From Clostridia bacterium (GTDB lineage: Bacteria; Bacillota; Clostridia; Oscillospirales; Acutalibacteraceae), in NCBI GenBank assembly GCA_017480115.1, contig JAFVBH010000053.1:1-64000 (forward strand): a stretch of DNA of 64,000 bases, read 5' to 3'. The notes below the pieces were generated by a model. The model did not search any database. It was not told the origin of the DNA and saw only the letters and a program-made list of their open reading frames with translations. Below are positions 44,358-54,514 of this stretch, piece by piece. Both the position numbers and the translations under genes were made by a program. Positions within the stretch are counted from its first letter, which is position 1. The number at the start of each line of letters is the position of its first letter.

Positions 44358-47087
44358 ATGTCGTTATTTTCAAAGATTTTTGGAGATTATTCCAAAAAAG
44401 AAGTGAAGCGAATCAATCCCATCGTGGATAAAGTATTAAGCTATGAGGACGCTTACGCGGCGCTCTCCGATGCGGAGCTTAAAGCCAAAACCCCGGAATT
44501 TAAAGAGCGCCTTGCCAACGGCGAGACGTTGGACGATATTCTGCCCGAGGCGTTTGCCGCCTGCCGCGAGGCAGCGTGGCGCGTGCTGGGCATGAAGCAT
44601 TTCCCCGTGCAGATTATCGGCGGCGTTGTGCTGCATCAGGGGCGCGTGGCGGAAATGAAAACCGGCGAGGGCAAAACCCTTGTGGCGACCCTGCCGGCGT
44701 ATCTGAACGCGCTGGGGGGCAACGGCGTGCATATCGTCACCGTAAACGATTACCTTGCCAAGCGTGACTCGGAGTGGATGGGCAAGGTCTACCGCTTCCT
44801 CGGGCTTTCCGTGGGGCTGATCATTCACGAAAAGACAAATGAGGAGCGCAAGGAAGCTTACGCCGCGGACATTACCTACGGCACCAACAACGAGATGGGC
44901 TTCGACTACCTGCGCGATAACATGGTCAATTACAAGGAAAACCGCGTGCAGCGCGGTCACGCCTTCGCCATTGTGGACGAGGTAGACTCCATTTTGATCG
45001 ACGAAGCGCGTACCCCGCTGATCATTTCCGGCAGGGGCGATAAATCCACCGATATGTATACCATTGTGGACGCGTTTGTCAAGACATTAAAGCCTGTCAA
45101 GGTGCGAGAGATCGACAGCAAGACCAACTCTGAGGAAGATCTTGCCGATCAGGGCGATTACGTGATCGATCAGAAAGCCAAGACCGCGACCCTGACCAAG
45201 ACCGGTATCGCCAAGGCGGAAAGCTATTTCAGCCTTGATAACCTGATGGACGCCGACAACCTGACCTTGCAGCATCATCTGAATCAGGCGCTGAAAGCCC
45301 ACGGCGTGATGCACAGGGACATCGATTATGTGGTCAAGGACGGCGAAGTGCTGATCGTTGACGAATTTACCGGCCGAATCATGCTGGGCAGACGGTATTC
45401 CGACGGTCTGCATCAGGCGATCGAGGCAAAAGAGGGCGTCAACGTCCGTCACGAGAGCAAGACGCTCGCGACCATCACCTTTCAGAATTATTTCCGTCTG
45501 TACACAAAGCTGTCCGGCATGACCGGTACGGCGATGACGGAGATCGACGAGTTCCAGGAGATTTACAGCCTCGACTGCGTGGAAATCCCCACCAATAAAC
45601 CCATGATCCGCAAGGATAACCCCGACGTGCTGTATAAAACCGAGGAAGCCAAGTTTAACGCCATCATCGAGCAGATTCAGGCGTGCCACGCCAAAGGACA
45701 GCCGGTGCTGGTGGGTACGATCAGCATTGAGAAATCCGAAAAGCTGAGCCGTGCGCTGAAACGCAGCGGCATCAAGCATGAGGTCTTAAACGCCAAGCAG
45801 CACGAGCGCGAGGCGGAGATTGTGGCGCAGGCGGGCAAATTCGGCGCGGTCACCATCGCCACCAACATGGCGGGCCGCGGTACGGATATTATTCTGGGCG
45901 GTAACGCAGAGTTTATGGCGAAATCCAAAATGAAGAAAATGGATTTCACCGACGAGCTGATCGCGGAAGCCACCGGCTTTGCGGAGACCGATGACGAGGA
46001 AATTCTGAACGCAAGAAAGACTTTTTCCGAACTGGAAAAGCAGTTTAAGGACGAGATGGCGGACGAAGCGGATCGCGTACGCGAAGCGGGCGGACTGTAT
46101 ATCATCGGCACCGAGCGGCACGAATCCCGCCGTATCGATAATCAGCTCCGCGGACGAAGCGGCAGACAGGGCGACCCCGGCGAAAGCAGATTTTATCTTT
46201 CGGCAGAGGACGATCTTCTGCGGCGTTTTGCGGGCGACCGTTTCTACAACACGCTGAACGCCTTCAAGTCCATCGGCGATATGCCCATTGAGGCAAAAAT
46301 TTTCTCCAACTCCATCGAAAGCGCCCAGCGCAAGGTCGAGGCGGACAACTTTGCGGTACGTAAAAACGTCCTGCATTATGACGACGTGATGAATCAGCAG
46401 CGCGAGAAAATCTACGGGCAACGCAATCAGGTGCTGGACGGCATCGATCTGGACGCGACGATCCGCCGCATGATCGAGCAGAGCTTCACCGAAGCGGTAG
46501 AGCTTTACTGCCCGAAATCCAACCATGCCGAGGATTGGAACATCTCGGGGCTGAAAACCCAGTACGGCTGGCTGTTCGGCAGCGACGAGTTACCCTCCAC
46601 CATCGACCGCGACGCCATCCTTGACTATATGATCGGCAAGGCGACCCGCGTGATGGACGAAAAAACAGAAAAATACGGTGCCGAGCTGATGGCGCTGCTC
46701 GAGCAGAAAATCCTTTTGGAAAACGTCGATATTCGCTGGATGGATCACATCGACGCGATGGATCAGCTCAAGAGCGGCATCGGGCTGCGCGCCTACGGTC
46801 AGCAGGATCCCGTGATCGCGTTCCGCGAGATCAGCTTTGATATGTTCGACGAAATGACCGCCGGTATCATCGACGGCACCGTGCGCACGATTTTGACCGC
46901 AGTGATCCGCACCGAGCGGGATACCCAACGCAAGCAGCAGAACGCCACCATCACCGGCGCCAGCGGATCCGACGGCAGCGTGAAACAGCAGCCTGTGAAA
47001 AAGAATAAAAAGCCCGGCAGAAACGACCCCTGTCCCTGCGGCAGCGGCAAGAAGTATAAGAAGTGCTGCGGGCAGTTTGAATCCTGA
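44358..47087 (+). CDS. secA: Preprotein translocase ATPase SecA
   Basis: A 909-residue SecA with Walker [30 protein letters not shown] (DEAD-like), [14 protein letters not shown] and [17 protein letters not shown]. The C-terminus has a Lys-rich linker and the zinc/SecB-type SEC-C motif [14 protein letters not shown]. It drives export through SecYEG. The ATG follows AAAGGAA. Three genes (secA, CPBP protease, tadA) run in the same direction to a terminator at 48703. Confidence 0.97.
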   Translation: MSLFSKIFGDYSKKEVKRINPIVDKVLSYEDAYAALSDAELKAKTPEFKERLANGETLDDILPEAFAACREAAWRVLGMKHFPVQIIGGVVLHQGRVAEMKTGEGKTLVATLPAYLNALGGNGVHIVTVNDYLAKRDSEWMGKVYRFLGLSVGLIIHEKTNEERKEAYAADITYGTNNEMGFDYLRDNMVNYKENRVQRGHAFAIVDEVDSILIDEARTPLIISGRGDKSTDMYTIVDAFVKTLKPVKVREIDSKTNSEEDLADQGDYVIDQKAKTATLTKTGIAKAESYFSLDNLMDADNLTLQHHLNQALKAHGVMHRDIDYVVKDGEVLIVDEFTGRIMLGRRYSDGLHQAIEAKEGVNVRHESKTLATITFQNYFRLYTKLSGMTGTAMTEIDEFQEIYSLDCVEIPTNKPMIRKDNPDVLYKTEEAKFNAIIEQIQACHAKGQPVLVGTISIEKSEKLSRALKRSGIKHEVLNAKQHEREAEIVAQAGKFGAVTIATNMAGRGTDIILGGNAEFMAKSKMKKMDFTDELIAEATGFAETDDEEILNARKTFSELEKQFKDEMADEADRVREAGGLYIIGTERHESRRIDNQLRGRSGRQGDPGESRFYLSAEDDLLRRFAGDRFYNTLNAFKSIGDMPIEAKIFSNSIESAQRKVEADNFAVRKNVLHYDDVMNQQREKIYGQRNQVLDGIDLDATIRRMIEQSFTEAVELYCPKSNHAEDWNISGLKTQYGWLFGSDELPSTIDRDAILDYMIGKATRVMDEKTEKYGAELMALLEQKILLENVDIRWMDHIDAMDQLKSGIGLRAYGQQDPVIAFREISFDMFDEMTAGIIDGTVRTILTAVIRTERDTQRKQQNATITGASGSDGSVKQQPVKKNKKPGRNDPCPCGSGKKYKKCCGQFES

Positions 47088-47171
47088 TTCCATTGATGGC
47101 TTTCGGCGAAAACAGCGGCAAAACAGCCCCGCTGCATGCTTTTGTTGTCAAATTCTTATTAAATCAAGAGG

Positions 47172-48254
47172 GTGATTCCCATAAACGGTTATAACGGTTA
47201 TCCTTATTACGCGCCGTATCCCCAGCCGACTCCGCAGGAGATGTACGCGCTGGAGCAGCGGCAGAATGAAAAGCGGCTGATCAAGCGCTTTTCCTGGGGC
47301 GCAGCAATTGCCACGGGCGCGTTTTTCCTGCTGGCAAACGCGCTGTACGTGCCGGCAATGCTGCTGTTTGACTATATTCCGATGGTCTCCGGCTCTGAGA
47401 ACGAGTTGACCCTGCAATTGAGCATCGATTTGTTGATCACCGTCATCGCGCTGCTGGTTCCTTTCGGTATTGTTTATAAACTGTTCCGTGATAATTATCA
47501 TATCCGCCCGATCAATTTCGGCAAATCGGCGCTTTCTTTTTCCGACACAGTGCTGTTTGTGATTGCGGGGCTGGCGCTGACGGTACTGGCAGGCAACGTC
47601 ACCGGAACGCTGTCCACAATGTTTGAGAAGACGACGGGTATTGAATTTATGTACGCGTTTTTCAATACTCCCACCTCGGTACTCGGTATTGTGCTGTATT
47701 TTTTGCGCGGTGCGCTGTTCCCCGCCATTGCGGAGGAATTTGCCATGCGCGGTGTAGTCATGAATTCCCTGCGTCGCTACGGCGACGGCTTTGCCATCTT
47801 CATGAGCGCCATGGTCTTTGCGCTGATGCACGGCAACATGGTGCAAACGCCGTTTGCGCTGCTGGCAGGGCTGGTGCTGGGATATGCGGCGGTTAAAACG
47901 GGAACGATCTGGACCTCGATCATAATCCATTTGTTAAATAACAGCTTTTCTCTGGTTTTATCAATGCTTCTCGATAACAGCAGCGAGGCTATAGCAAACG
48001 AAGTATCCGCTATCGGGACCTCGGTCATCATGCTCCTCGGACTGATCAGCATTGTGCTGTTGGCAGTGCGCAAAAAAATCACAAAGCCGGCGCCCAACCG
48101 ATCCTTCCTGCCCAACGCTCAGCGTTACAAATACTTTATTTTGTCCATTCCCATGGGGCTCGTTTTAGTTTACATGGTCGTGCAGACGCTGATGACCATA
48201 GCGCTGCCGGATATTCTCGAAAATTTCGATTTTGATATTAACTGGATAAAATGA
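47172..48254 (+). CDS. CPBP family intramembrane metalloprotease
   Basis: A 360-residue protein with a Tyr/Pro-rich N-terminus, about eight membrane segments and CPBP motifs AEEFAMRG (EExxxR) and FALMHGN, plus HLLNNS. Family members are Rce1-like proteases or partner proteins. The start shown is GTG at 47172, which sits inside the Shine-Dalgarno-like AGAGGGTGAT. The best-spaced codon for that site is ATA at 47181, which would give MNGYNGYPYY. Its stop overlaps the tadA ATG. Confidence 0.85.
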   Translation: MIPINGYNGYPYYAPYPQPTPQEMYALEQRQNEKRLIKRFSWGAAIATGAFFLLANALYVPAMLLFDYIPMVSGSENELTLQLSIDLLITVIALLVPFGIVYKLFRDNYHIRPINFGKSALSFSDTVLFVIAGLALTVLAGNVTGTLSTMFEKTTGIEFMYAFFNTPTSVLGIVLYFLRGALFPAIAEEFAMRGVVMNSLRRYGDGFAIFMSAMVFALMHGNMVQTPFALLAGLVLGYAAVKTGTIWTSIIIHLLNNSFSLVLSMLLDNSSEAIANEVSAIGTSVIMLLGLISIVLLAVRKKITKPAPNRSFLPNAQRYKYFILSIPMGLVLVYMVVQTLMTIALPDILENFDFDINWIK

Positions 48255-48703
48255 CAACCACGGAACTGATGCAGGCTGCCATTGCGCAGGCAAAACTGGC
48301 GGCGCTGGAGGGCGAAGTCCCTGTGGGCGCGGTCATTGCCCGAGACGGCGAGATCATTGCCGTGGGCAGAAACCGGCGGGAAAAAGGGAAAAATGCCCTA
48401 TATCACGCCGAGATTGAGGCGATCGACAACGCCTGTAAAGCCTTGGGCGGATGGCGTCTGCCGAATTGCGAACTGTTCGTCACCCTGGAACCATGCCCCA
48501 TGTGCGCGGGGGCGATCATTAATTCGCGCATCGCAAAAGTCACGTTCGGCGCGTATGATTATAAGGCGGGTTCCGTCGGTTCGGTTACAGATCTGTTTTC
48601 TCTGCCGTATAATCATAAACCCGCCGTTTGCGGCGGATTTATGGAGCAGGAATGCGCTGCATTGCTATCGGATTTTTTTAAAAATTTAAGAAAGAAAAAA
48701 TAA
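48251..48703 (+). CDS. tadA: tRNA adenosine(34) deaminase
   Basis: A 150-residue zinc deaminase with HAEIEAID (His ligand and catalytic Glu), and PCPMCAGAI (two Cys ligands), making inosine at the wobble base of tRNA-Arg(ACG). The ATG overlaps the CPBP stop (ATGA). A terminator follows. Confidence 0.93.
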   Translation: MTTTELMQAAIAQAKLAALEGEVPVGAVIARDGEIIAVGRNRREKGKNALYHAEIEAIDNACKALGGWRLPNCELFVTLEPCPMCAGAIINSRIAKVTFGAYDYKAGSVGSVTDLFSLPYNHKPAVCGGFMEQECAALLSDFFKNLRKKK

Positions 48704-48741
48704 CAGCGGACTGTATTTTTACACAGTCCGTCGCTGTTTTT
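48703..48741. terminator. Terminator after tadA
   Basis: ACAGCG-GACTGT pairs with ACAGTC-CGT-CGCTGT, then TTTTT. It may also serve the convergent minus-strand gene. Confidence 0.7.
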
Positions 48742-48769
48742 GCGGGCAAGGGGACGCCGCATCCACAGT

Positions 48770-49519
48770 TCAATACGTTTTGAACAATCGCCATAGTTCC
48801 CCAAAACAAAAGATCACCGGTTGGTGAATTACATAAATGAGCAGCGAATGCCTGCCGATCCATTCGATCGGCGGACATATTTTTTTATAACACACCCGCG
48901 GCAGACGCGCTTTGGGCAGCATTACGGCAATAAAGCAGCCGATCATAAAGACAAAGAGCCATGGCAACAGCGGATAATAGTCCGCCGAGGAAAACGGCGG
49001 GTGATAAATTCCCAAAGGGAACAATAAATTCACGCTTTGTATCGGATCGGTGACAGGCAGCCCGAAAAACCCGTTTTTTACCGGATTTCTTGTTCCTACG
49101 GCAAGCAGAATACATACGGCGATACCGGGTACTGGCGGGAGCCTCCGTGCAAGCTTGCATAAAACAGGCGACAGCATTATTGCAATACCCAGAAAATGCA
49201 AAATCCCGAATCTGATGCCCGCGCCGTTGATACCAAGCAGCGGCATGATGCGGCAAGTCGCCACGGTCAGTCCCATGGCGACGGCAAAGATCAGAGCGCC
49301 GCGCCTGACGTTTTTTCGAGAAAGCGACGATGCGTAAGCGCTTATAAGAATAAATGTTGTCGCAATTATCGGCGGCGCAATGAATTTCAGCGCCGCATAC
49401 ATTGCCGTGAACACCGAAAGCCGAAAAATCGCGCCAAAGGTGTAAACTGTATGATAAAGTACCATGGCAATGACCGCGCCGCCGCGCAGCATATCTAAAA
49501 GTCGGATCCTGCCTTGCAT
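48770..49519 (-). CDS. DUF1624/heparan-alpha-glucosaminide N-acetyltransferase-like membrane protein
   Basis: A 249-residue protein with about seven membrane segments and the N-terminal signature RIRLLDMLRGGAVIAMVLYH (conserved Arg/Asp and His). The family is thought to transfer acyl groups across the membrane; substrate unknown. Its ATG overlaps the stop of a 42-residue gene (TAATG), so it is probably translationally coupled. Confidence 0.82.
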   Translation of the reverse strand: MQGRIRLLDMLRGGAVIAMVLYHTVYTFGAIFRLSVFTAMYAALKFIAPPIIATTFILISAYASSLSRKNVRRGALIFAVAMGLTVATCRIMPLLGINGAGIRFGILHFLGIAIMLSPVLCKLARRLPPVPGIAVCILLAVGTRNPVKNGFFGLPVTDPIQSVNLLFPLGIYHPPFSSADYYPLLPWLFVFMIGCFIAVMLPKARLPRVCYKKICPPIEWIGRHSLLIYVIHQPVIFCFGELWRLFKTY

Positions 49520-49647
49520 TACATTCTCCCCGAATTTCTGAATGCATTATAAACCAAATCGGAATAACCGGACAGATAATTTGACAGCGCGGTCACGCCG
49601 CTTTCGGCAAGCCCGACAGCGGCTTTTATAAGATTTTGATGCTTCAT
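49519..49647 (-). CDS. 42-residue small protein upstream of the DUF1624 gene
   Basis: The ATG at 49647 follows AAAGGAGCG with five-base spacing, and the stop TAA overlaps the next gene's ATG. The product begins MKHQNLIKAAVGLAESG and ends with YNAFRNSGRM; it could form one amphipathic helix. No family recognised. The ribosome site and stop-start overlap are the evidence for a real gene or a regulatory leader peptide. Confidence 0.6.
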   Translation of the reverse strand: MKHQNLIKAAVGLAESGVTALSNYLSGYSDLVYNAFRNSGRM

Positions 49648-49666
49648 AACGCTCCTTTTATCATAC

Positions 49667-49704
49667 AAAAAGGGCAGAGCCGTCCGCAGTGGATTGCTCT
49701 GCCC
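49667..49704 (-). terminator. Terminator of serS
   Basis: GGGCAGAGC/GCTCTGCCC perfect 9-bp arms, minus-strand tail TTTTT. Confidence 0.8.
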
Positions 49705-49709
49705 GTGTT

Positions 49710-50996
49710 TTACGCGTTGGGGATCAGCTTTTCTTTGCCGCCCATATAAGGTCTGAGCGCAACGGGAATGTTTACGCTGCCGTCCGCATTGAGATTATTC
49801 TCCAAAAATGCGATCAGCATACGGGGCGGCGCAACCACGGTGTTGTTCAGCGTATGGGGCAGATACTTGCCCTCTTTGCTGTTAACGCGGATCTTCAGCC
49901 GTCTTGCCTGCGCGTCGCCGAGGTTCGAGCAGGAACCGACCTCGAAATATTTCTTTTGTCTGGGCGACCATGCCTCCACGTCGATGGAGCGCACCTTCAG
50001 GTCAGCCAGATCGCCGGAGCAGCATTCCAGCGTACGGACGGGAATATCCAGGCTGCGGAACAGATCGACGGTATTTTTCCACAGCTTGTCAAACCAAGCC
50101 TTACTGTCCTCGGGCTTGCAAATCACGATCATTTCCTGTTTCTCGAACTGGTGAATGCGGTAAACGCCCCGTTCCTCGATGCCGTGCGCGCCCTTTTCCT
50201 TGCGGAAGCAGGGGGAATAGCTGGTCAGCGTCTGCGGCAGCGTCTCCTCGGGCACGATCGTATCAATAAATTTACCGATCATGGAGTGTTCGCTGGTGCC
50301 GATCAAATACAGATCCTCGCCCTCGATCTTGTACATCATGGCGTCCATTTCCGCAAAGCTCATCACGCCCGTGACCACGTCGCTGCGAATCATAAAGGGG
50401 GGCACACAATAGGTAAAGCCACGGTCAATCATAAAATCCCGCGCGTAGGCGATCACTGCGGAATGCAGGCGGGCAATATCCCCCATGAGGTAGTAGAACC
50501 CATTTCCCGCGACGCGTCTGGCACTGTCAAGATCGATGCCGTTGAATTTCTCCATGATCTCGGTGTGATACGGAACTTCAAAATCAGGCACGACCGGCTC
50601 GCCGAACTTCTCTCGTTCCACGTTCTTGCTGTCGTCCTCGCCGATGGGCACGACGGGATCGATGATATTGGGAATCTGCATCATAATATTCTTGATCTTT
50701 TCGGCAAGCTCCGCCTCTTTTGCCTCGCGGGCGGCAAGCTCATCGGATTTTTCGGTAACAAGGCGCTTCATCGCCTCCGCCTCTTCCCGCTTTCCCTGCG
50801 CGAACAGACCGCCGATCTGCTTGCTGATCTTATTGCGCTCGGCGCGCAGATTATCCGCTTCCTTTTTATTCTCTCTGGATTCCGCGTCCAGCGCCAGCGC
50901 CTCGTCCACCAGCGGCAGTTTGCTGTCGCGGAACTTCTTTTTGATATTTTCCTTTACAATATCGGGATTTTCTCTTAAAAATTTAATATCGATCAT
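49710..50996 (-). CDS. serS: Seryl-tRNA synthetase
   Basis: A 428-residue class II synthetase: N-terminal coiled-coil arm (about 25-105) that grips the tRNA-Ser long arm, then motif 2 (SPCFRKEKGAHG, FRKE) and motif 3 (LNNTVVAPPRMLIAFLE). GAGGAAGAACA precedes the ATG. It follows parB by 13 bp, which places it at the end of the parA-parB transcript; no T-box leader is present. Confidence 0.96.
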   Translation of the reverse strand: MIDIKFLRENPDIVKENIKKKFRDSKLPLVDEALALDAESRENKKEADNLRAERNKISKQIGGLFAQGKREEAEAMKRLVTEKSDELAAREAKEAELAEKIKNIMMQIPNIIDPVVPIGEDDSKNVEREKFGEPVVPDFEVPYHTEIMEKFNGIDLDSARRVAGNGFYYLMGDIARLHSAVIAYARDFMIDRGFTYCVPPFMIRSDVVTGVMSFAEMDAMMYKIEGEDLYLIGTSEHSMIGKFIDTIVPEETLPQTLTSYSPCFRKEKGAHGIEERGVYRIHQFEKQEMIVICKPEDSKAWFDKLWKNTVDLFRSLDIPVRTLECCSGDLADLKVRSIDVEAWSPRQKKYFEVGSCSNLGDAQARRLKIRVNSKEGKYLPHTLNNTVVAPPRMLIAFLENNLNADGSVNIPVALRPYMGGKEKLIPNA

Positions 50997-51009
50997 TGTT
51001 CTTCCTCCG

Positions 51010-51867
51010 TTAGTTTTCCAGCATTTTCGCTATTTTTTCAAGGTCTTCCCTGTCAAAATATTCAATAATGAGCTTTCCGCCCTTTTTACCTTCTTTGATC
51101 TCCACGGCTCTGCCGAGATTTGCGCCCAGCGACAGCTCCGCTTCTACAAAAAAGGTGTCGCGCGCGCGTACCTGCTTTGTTTTCGGTTTGCGCTCCGCAG
51201 ATAATTTTTTAACCAGCGCCTCTGTCTCGCGCACGGAAAGTCCTTTTTCTGCAACGATCTTTGCGCAGTCAAGCATTGCCGCCGCATCACCGAGAGAAAG
51301 GATCGCGCGGGCGTGTCCGGCGGAAATCGCGCCGCCCTCAACCATACGCCTGATTTCATCGGGCAGGGACAGCAGCCGCAGGGCGTTTGCCACCGCCGGG
51401 CGGGATTTTCCCAGCCTTGTCGCTGCCTGCTCCTGCGAAAGACTGAAATCCTCCATCAGCTTGCGAATGCCCTCCGCCTCCTCGAGGGGGGTGAGGTCCT
51501 CGCGCTGCAGGTTTTCGATCAGGGCGATCAGCGCCGCCTCCTGTTCGGATAATACTTTTATAATGACAGGTATGGACGTGAACCCCGCGTTTTTTGCCGC
51601 ACGGTATCTGCGCTCTCCCGCGACAATTTTATAGGAACCGTCAGAGACGGGGCGCACAAGGATCGGCTGCAAAATACCGTGTTCCTTGATGCTTTCCGTC
51701 AAGTCGTTGATCGCTTCATCGTCAAATTTTCTGCGCGGCTGCTCCCGATTCGGTTCGATCTCGGCGATCGGCAGCGTGGAAACCTGTTCGGGCGACAAAT
51801 CCTCTGCGGAATTATCCTCAAACAGCGCCTCAAACCCTCTGCCGAGACCGCCTTTTTTCAGCGCCAT
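51010..51867 (-). CDS. parB: Chromosome-partitioning protein ParB (Spo0J)
   Basis: A 285-residue protein with the CTPase/ParB motif GERRYRAAK, ALIENLQREDLTPLEEAEG, a helix-turn-helix (LGKSRPAVANALRLLSL) and GHARAIL, the Gly form typical of ParB as opposed to Noc. It loads at parS and recruits SMC. AAGGAGGG precedes the ATG. 12 bp behind parA. Confidence 0.95.
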   Translation of the reverse strand: MALKKGGLGRGFEALFEDNSAEDLSPEQVSTLPIAEIEPNREQPRRKFDDEAINDLTESIKEHGILQPILVRPVSDGSYKIVAGERRYRAAKNAGFTSIPVIIKVLSEQEAALIALIENLQREDLTPLEEAEGIRKLMEDFSLSQEQAATRLGKSRPAVANALRLLSLPDEIRRMVEGGAISAGHARAILSLGDAAAMLDCAKIVAEKGLSVRETEALVKKLSAERKPKTKQVRARDTFFVEAELSLGANLGRAVEIKEGKKGGKLIIEYFDREDLEKIAKMLEN

Positions 51868-51879
51868 GACATTCCCTCC

Positions 51880-52647
51880 TTATATGATCTGTTTTCTCAA
51901 AAATTCGTCCGCAAGGCTGTTATATGCCTGCGCGCCCTTGGAACGGGCATCGTAATATTGGATCGGTTCGCCGTAGCTGGGCGCTTCGGACAACCGCACG
52001 CTGCGGGGGATCACGGTGCCGTACACCTTGCCGGGGAAGAATTTTTTGACTTCCTCCACCACCTGCTGCGTCAGCTTCAGTCTGCCGTCATACATGGTCA
52101 GCAATACCGCCTCCAGCTCGATCAGTCGGTTATATTTCATCTTGATTTTCCGCACCGTGGACATCAGTTGGGAAAGCCCCTCCAGCGCGTAATATTCGCA
52201 CTGGATCGGCACCAAAAAGGTATCGGAGGCGGTCAGCGCGTTCAGCGTGATCAGCCCCAGCGACGGGGGACAATCAAGGAAAATATAATCATAGTCGCCC
52301 CGCACTGCGGTAATGGCGTTCTTCAAAAGCCGTTCCCGCTCGGGCATTTCGATGATCTCGATCTCCGCGCCCGCCAGATTCATGTTCGACGGTACGACCG
52401 TTACATTTTCAAAAGCCGTCGATACGGACGCTTCGGCAAGCGCGCTCTCCCCCAGCAGCACGTCATAAGAGGATTTTTCGATTTTTCTTTTATTGATGCC
52501 GTAGCCGCTGGTGGAATTTCCCTGCGGATCGATGTCGATCAGCAGCACGCGTTTTTCCCGCTGCCCCAGCGCCGCCGTCAGATTGACCGCAGAGGTGGTT
52601 TTCCCCACGCCGCCCTTCTGATTTACAATGGATATGACCTTTGCCAT
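51880..52647 (-). CDS. parA: Chromosome-partitioning ATPase ParA (Soj)
   Basis: The ATG at 52647 follows GGGGTG; the longer frame extends over the promoter. The 255-residue protein has the deviant Walker A NQKGGVGKTTSAVNL, DIDPQGNST and FLDCPPSLGLITLNAL. It works with ParB. It has its own promoter at 52673-52701 with a parS just upstream of it. Confidence 0.95.
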   Translation of the reverse strand: MAKVISIVNQKGGVGKTTSAVNLTAALGQREKRVLLIDIDPQGNSTSGYGINKRKIEKSSYDVLLGESALAEASVSTAFENVTVVPSNMNLAGAEIEIIEMPERERLLKNAITAVRGDYDYIFLDCPPSLGLITLNALTASDTFLVPIQCEYYALEGLSQLMSTVRKIKMKYNRLIELEAVLLTMYDGRLKLTQQVVEEVKKFFPGKVYGTVIPRSVRLSEAPSYGEPIQYYDARSKGAQAYNSLADEFLRKQII

Positions 52648-52672
52648 GTTTACACCCCATATTCTAACAGAC

Positions 52673-52701
52673 AGTATACCAATATTTCGCAGTAAAATCA
52701 A
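52673..52701 (-). promoter_or_regulatory. Predicted promoter of parA-parB-serS
   Basis: Minus strand TTGATT, 17 bp, TATACT, 26 bases before the parA start. Confidence 0.7.
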
Positions 52702-52715
52702 TATGAAATGCAAAA

Positions 52716-52731
52716 TGTTTCACGTGAAACG
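52716..52731. promoter_or_regulatory. parS site 1 (15/16 match)
   Basis: TGTTTCACGTGAAACg, one base from the consensus, 14 bases upstream of the parA -35. ParB bound here could repress its own operon. Confidence 0.9.
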
Positions 52732-52805
52732 AGATTCTGACTTGTGGGCAGTCGGGCGCCGTGCTACCCGCGTGTCCGACTGTCCAAACGAATCAGAATT
52801 TCCAC

Positions 52806-52843
52806 GAAAAAACGACACCTGCCGGAGCCTGTGTCGTTTTTTC
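52806..52843. terminator. Terminator between noc and parA
   Basis: GAAAAAACGACAC/GTGTCGTTTTTTC arms around 12 bases; separates noc from the parAB transcript. Confidence 0.8.
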
Positions 52844-52876
52844 GGATGGGATATGGAAGATAGAAGAAAGCAAATG

Positions 52877-53695
52877 TTATACGACCTTGACCTTTTGTCG
52901 TCCTTTTGGTATACGGATTACATATTCAATATATTCATGCGTCTCGCTTTTTTCGGAATCCGCATCGATTCCCGCTTTTCGCATGGTATCCACCGCGTGA
53001 TTCAGCGTATTGACGAAAACATTCAGATCGCGAAAAGTGCCGACCGGCGCCTTTCGCATCTCCGGCACGGCTTCATTCATCTTGGCGATCAGCTTTTCCG
53101 TATCGGTGACCGTCAGATTTTTTGCGCGAATAATATCCAGCAGCTGCCGTCTTTCCGCGTTGTTATCCAGCGACAGCAGCGCCCGGGCGTGCCGCTCCGA
53201 GAGTCCGGCGGCGATAATATCCGCCAGCATATCCGGCGGCAGGCGCAAAAGCCGGATTTTATTGGACAGCGAGGACTGGGACCTGCCCAGCTTTCGGGCG
53301 ATTTCGTCCTGTGTCAGCCCGTAGCGATATTGCAGCCGCTGAATCGCGAGAGCCTCCTCATAAAAATTTAGATCCGACCGCTGCATATTTTCGATCAGCG
53401 CAAACACTGCGGATTTCTCGTCGTCCGCGTCCACGACAACGCAGGGAATCTCGCCGATGCAGGCGATCTTGCAGGCGCGCAGCCGACGTTCGCCGGAGAT
53501 CAATTCGTATGCGCCGTCGCTCACGCGCACCGTCAGGGGCTGTAACAGCCCGTTTTCCCGAATTGAAGCCGCCAGAGATTGCAGTTCGTCATAATCAAAG
53601 GCGGCTCTGGGCTGGTTGGGGTTCGGAAATATCATATCTGCGGGGATCAGCGCAATCTGACCGCCGCTTTTGTTTTTCGTCTTTGTTAAAAACAT
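52877..53695 (-). CDS. noc: Nucleoid occlusion protein Noc (ParB paralogue)
   Basis: The ATG at 53695 follows CGGAGGTG with 5-base spacing. The 272-residue protein has GERRLRACK, ALIENMQRSDLNFYEEALA, and the recognition region LGRSQSSLSNKIRLLRL. It carries Gln where ParB has Arg (here 51010-51867) and ERHARALL (Arg) where ParB has GHAR. Those residues distinguish Noc from ParB in published specificity work as I recall it. Expected to bind NBS sites (ATTTCCCGGGAAAT) and block septa over the nucleoid. No NBS was seen in the window. Confidence 0.87.
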   Translation of the reverse strand: MFLTKTKNKSGGQIALIPADMIFPNPNQPRAAFDYDELQSLAASIRENGLLQPLTVRVSDGAYELISGERRLRACKIACIGEIPCVVVDADDEKSAVFALIENMQRSDLNFYEEALAIQRLQYRYGLTQDEIARKLGRSQSSLSNKIRLLRLPPDMLADIIAAGLSERHARALLSLDNNAERRQLLDIIRAKNLTVTDTEKLIAKMNEAVPEMRKAPVGTFRDLNVFVNTLNHAVDTMRKAGIDADSEKSETHEYIEYVIRIPKGRQKVKVV

Positions 53696-53743
53696 TGCTG
53701 CACCTCCGAACGCTTTTCTTACAAAAAGCATAGCACATCTAAA

Positions 53744-53785
53744 CAAAAAAAGAAAGCATTTTTCATCGACGGAAAAATGCTTTCT
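53744..53785 (-). terminator. Terminator after rsmG
   Basis: AGAAAGCATTTTT/AAAAATGCTTTCT perfect arms, then seven Ts on the minus strand. Confidence 0.85.
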
Positions 53786-53803
53786 GCGACCGAATTTGTT
53801 AAA

Positions 53804-54514
53804 TTAAAGCGGTTTTTTTGTAATAATCGCGGAGGGACGGGGATATTGCGCCGAAGTATGCGATATTTTTTTTACGGTTATGACCGTGCGGCTGTCACCG
53901 TTGGACAGCATGTAGGGATATGTTTGCGGCGCGGCGCCGCCCAAAATGCGGATCGCGGCAACCGAATCCCGCAGTTCCTGCGCCGCGGTTTGCGCTTTCA
54001 TTGCGATAAATACGCCGTTCTTTTTTACAAGGGGTATACAATACTCAGCGAGCTTACGCAGCTCCGCCACCGCGCGCGCCGTCACAACGTGAAAATTTTC
54101 ACGGTACGGGGCTACCCTGCCCGCCTCCTCGCCGCGCATATGCACAAGCGTCGCGGACAGCTCCAGCTTTGCAAGCAGTTCATTAATAAAAATCAGTTTT
54201 TTATTAGTCGCCTCAATCAGCGTCAGCGCCAGATCGGGACGCGCGATCAACAGCGCAATCCCCGGGAATCCCGCGCCGGTACCCACGTCGCACAGCTTTG
54301 CGCCCGCCGCAATATCCGCATAGCGCAGCACCGCCAAGCTGTCCTCGAAATGCTTGACCGCGATTTCGTCCGGCTCCGTAATGGCGGTGAGATTCACCTT
54401 TTCATTATATGTACGCAGAAAATCGGCATAGATTGCGAATCGCTCCAGCGCTTGCGCGTCAAGCGATACATCGAAACGCGCCGCCGCCTCCCGCAGATTA
54501 TCCTTATTTATCAT
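53804..54514 (-). CDS. rsmG: 16S rRNA (guanine-527-N7) methyltransferase RsmG
   Basis: The ATG at 54514 follows CGGAGGG. The 236-residue protein has the SAM-binding motif [29 protein letters not shown] (core [10 protein letters not shown]) and the VNLTAI segment. The start overlaps the original end of mnmG by 11 bases, the conserved gidA-gidB arrangement. Confidence 0.94.
   Translation of the reverse strand: MINKDNLREAAARFDVSLDAQALERFAIYADFLRTYNEKVNLTAITEPDEIAVKHFEDSLAVLRYADIAAGAKLCDVGTGAGFPGIALLIARPDLALTLIEATNKKLIFINELLAKLELSATLVHMRGEEAGRVAPYRENFHVVTARAVAELRKLAEYCIPLVKKNGVFIAMKAQTAAQELRDSVAAIRILGGAAPQTYPYMLSNGDSRTVITVKKISHTSAQYPRPSAIITKKPL

Noticed and set aside
49667..49709. T-box or tRNA-like leader for serS
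   Set aside because: The structure is downstream of serS on its strand and is a simple terminator; upstream of serS there are only 13 bases to parB.
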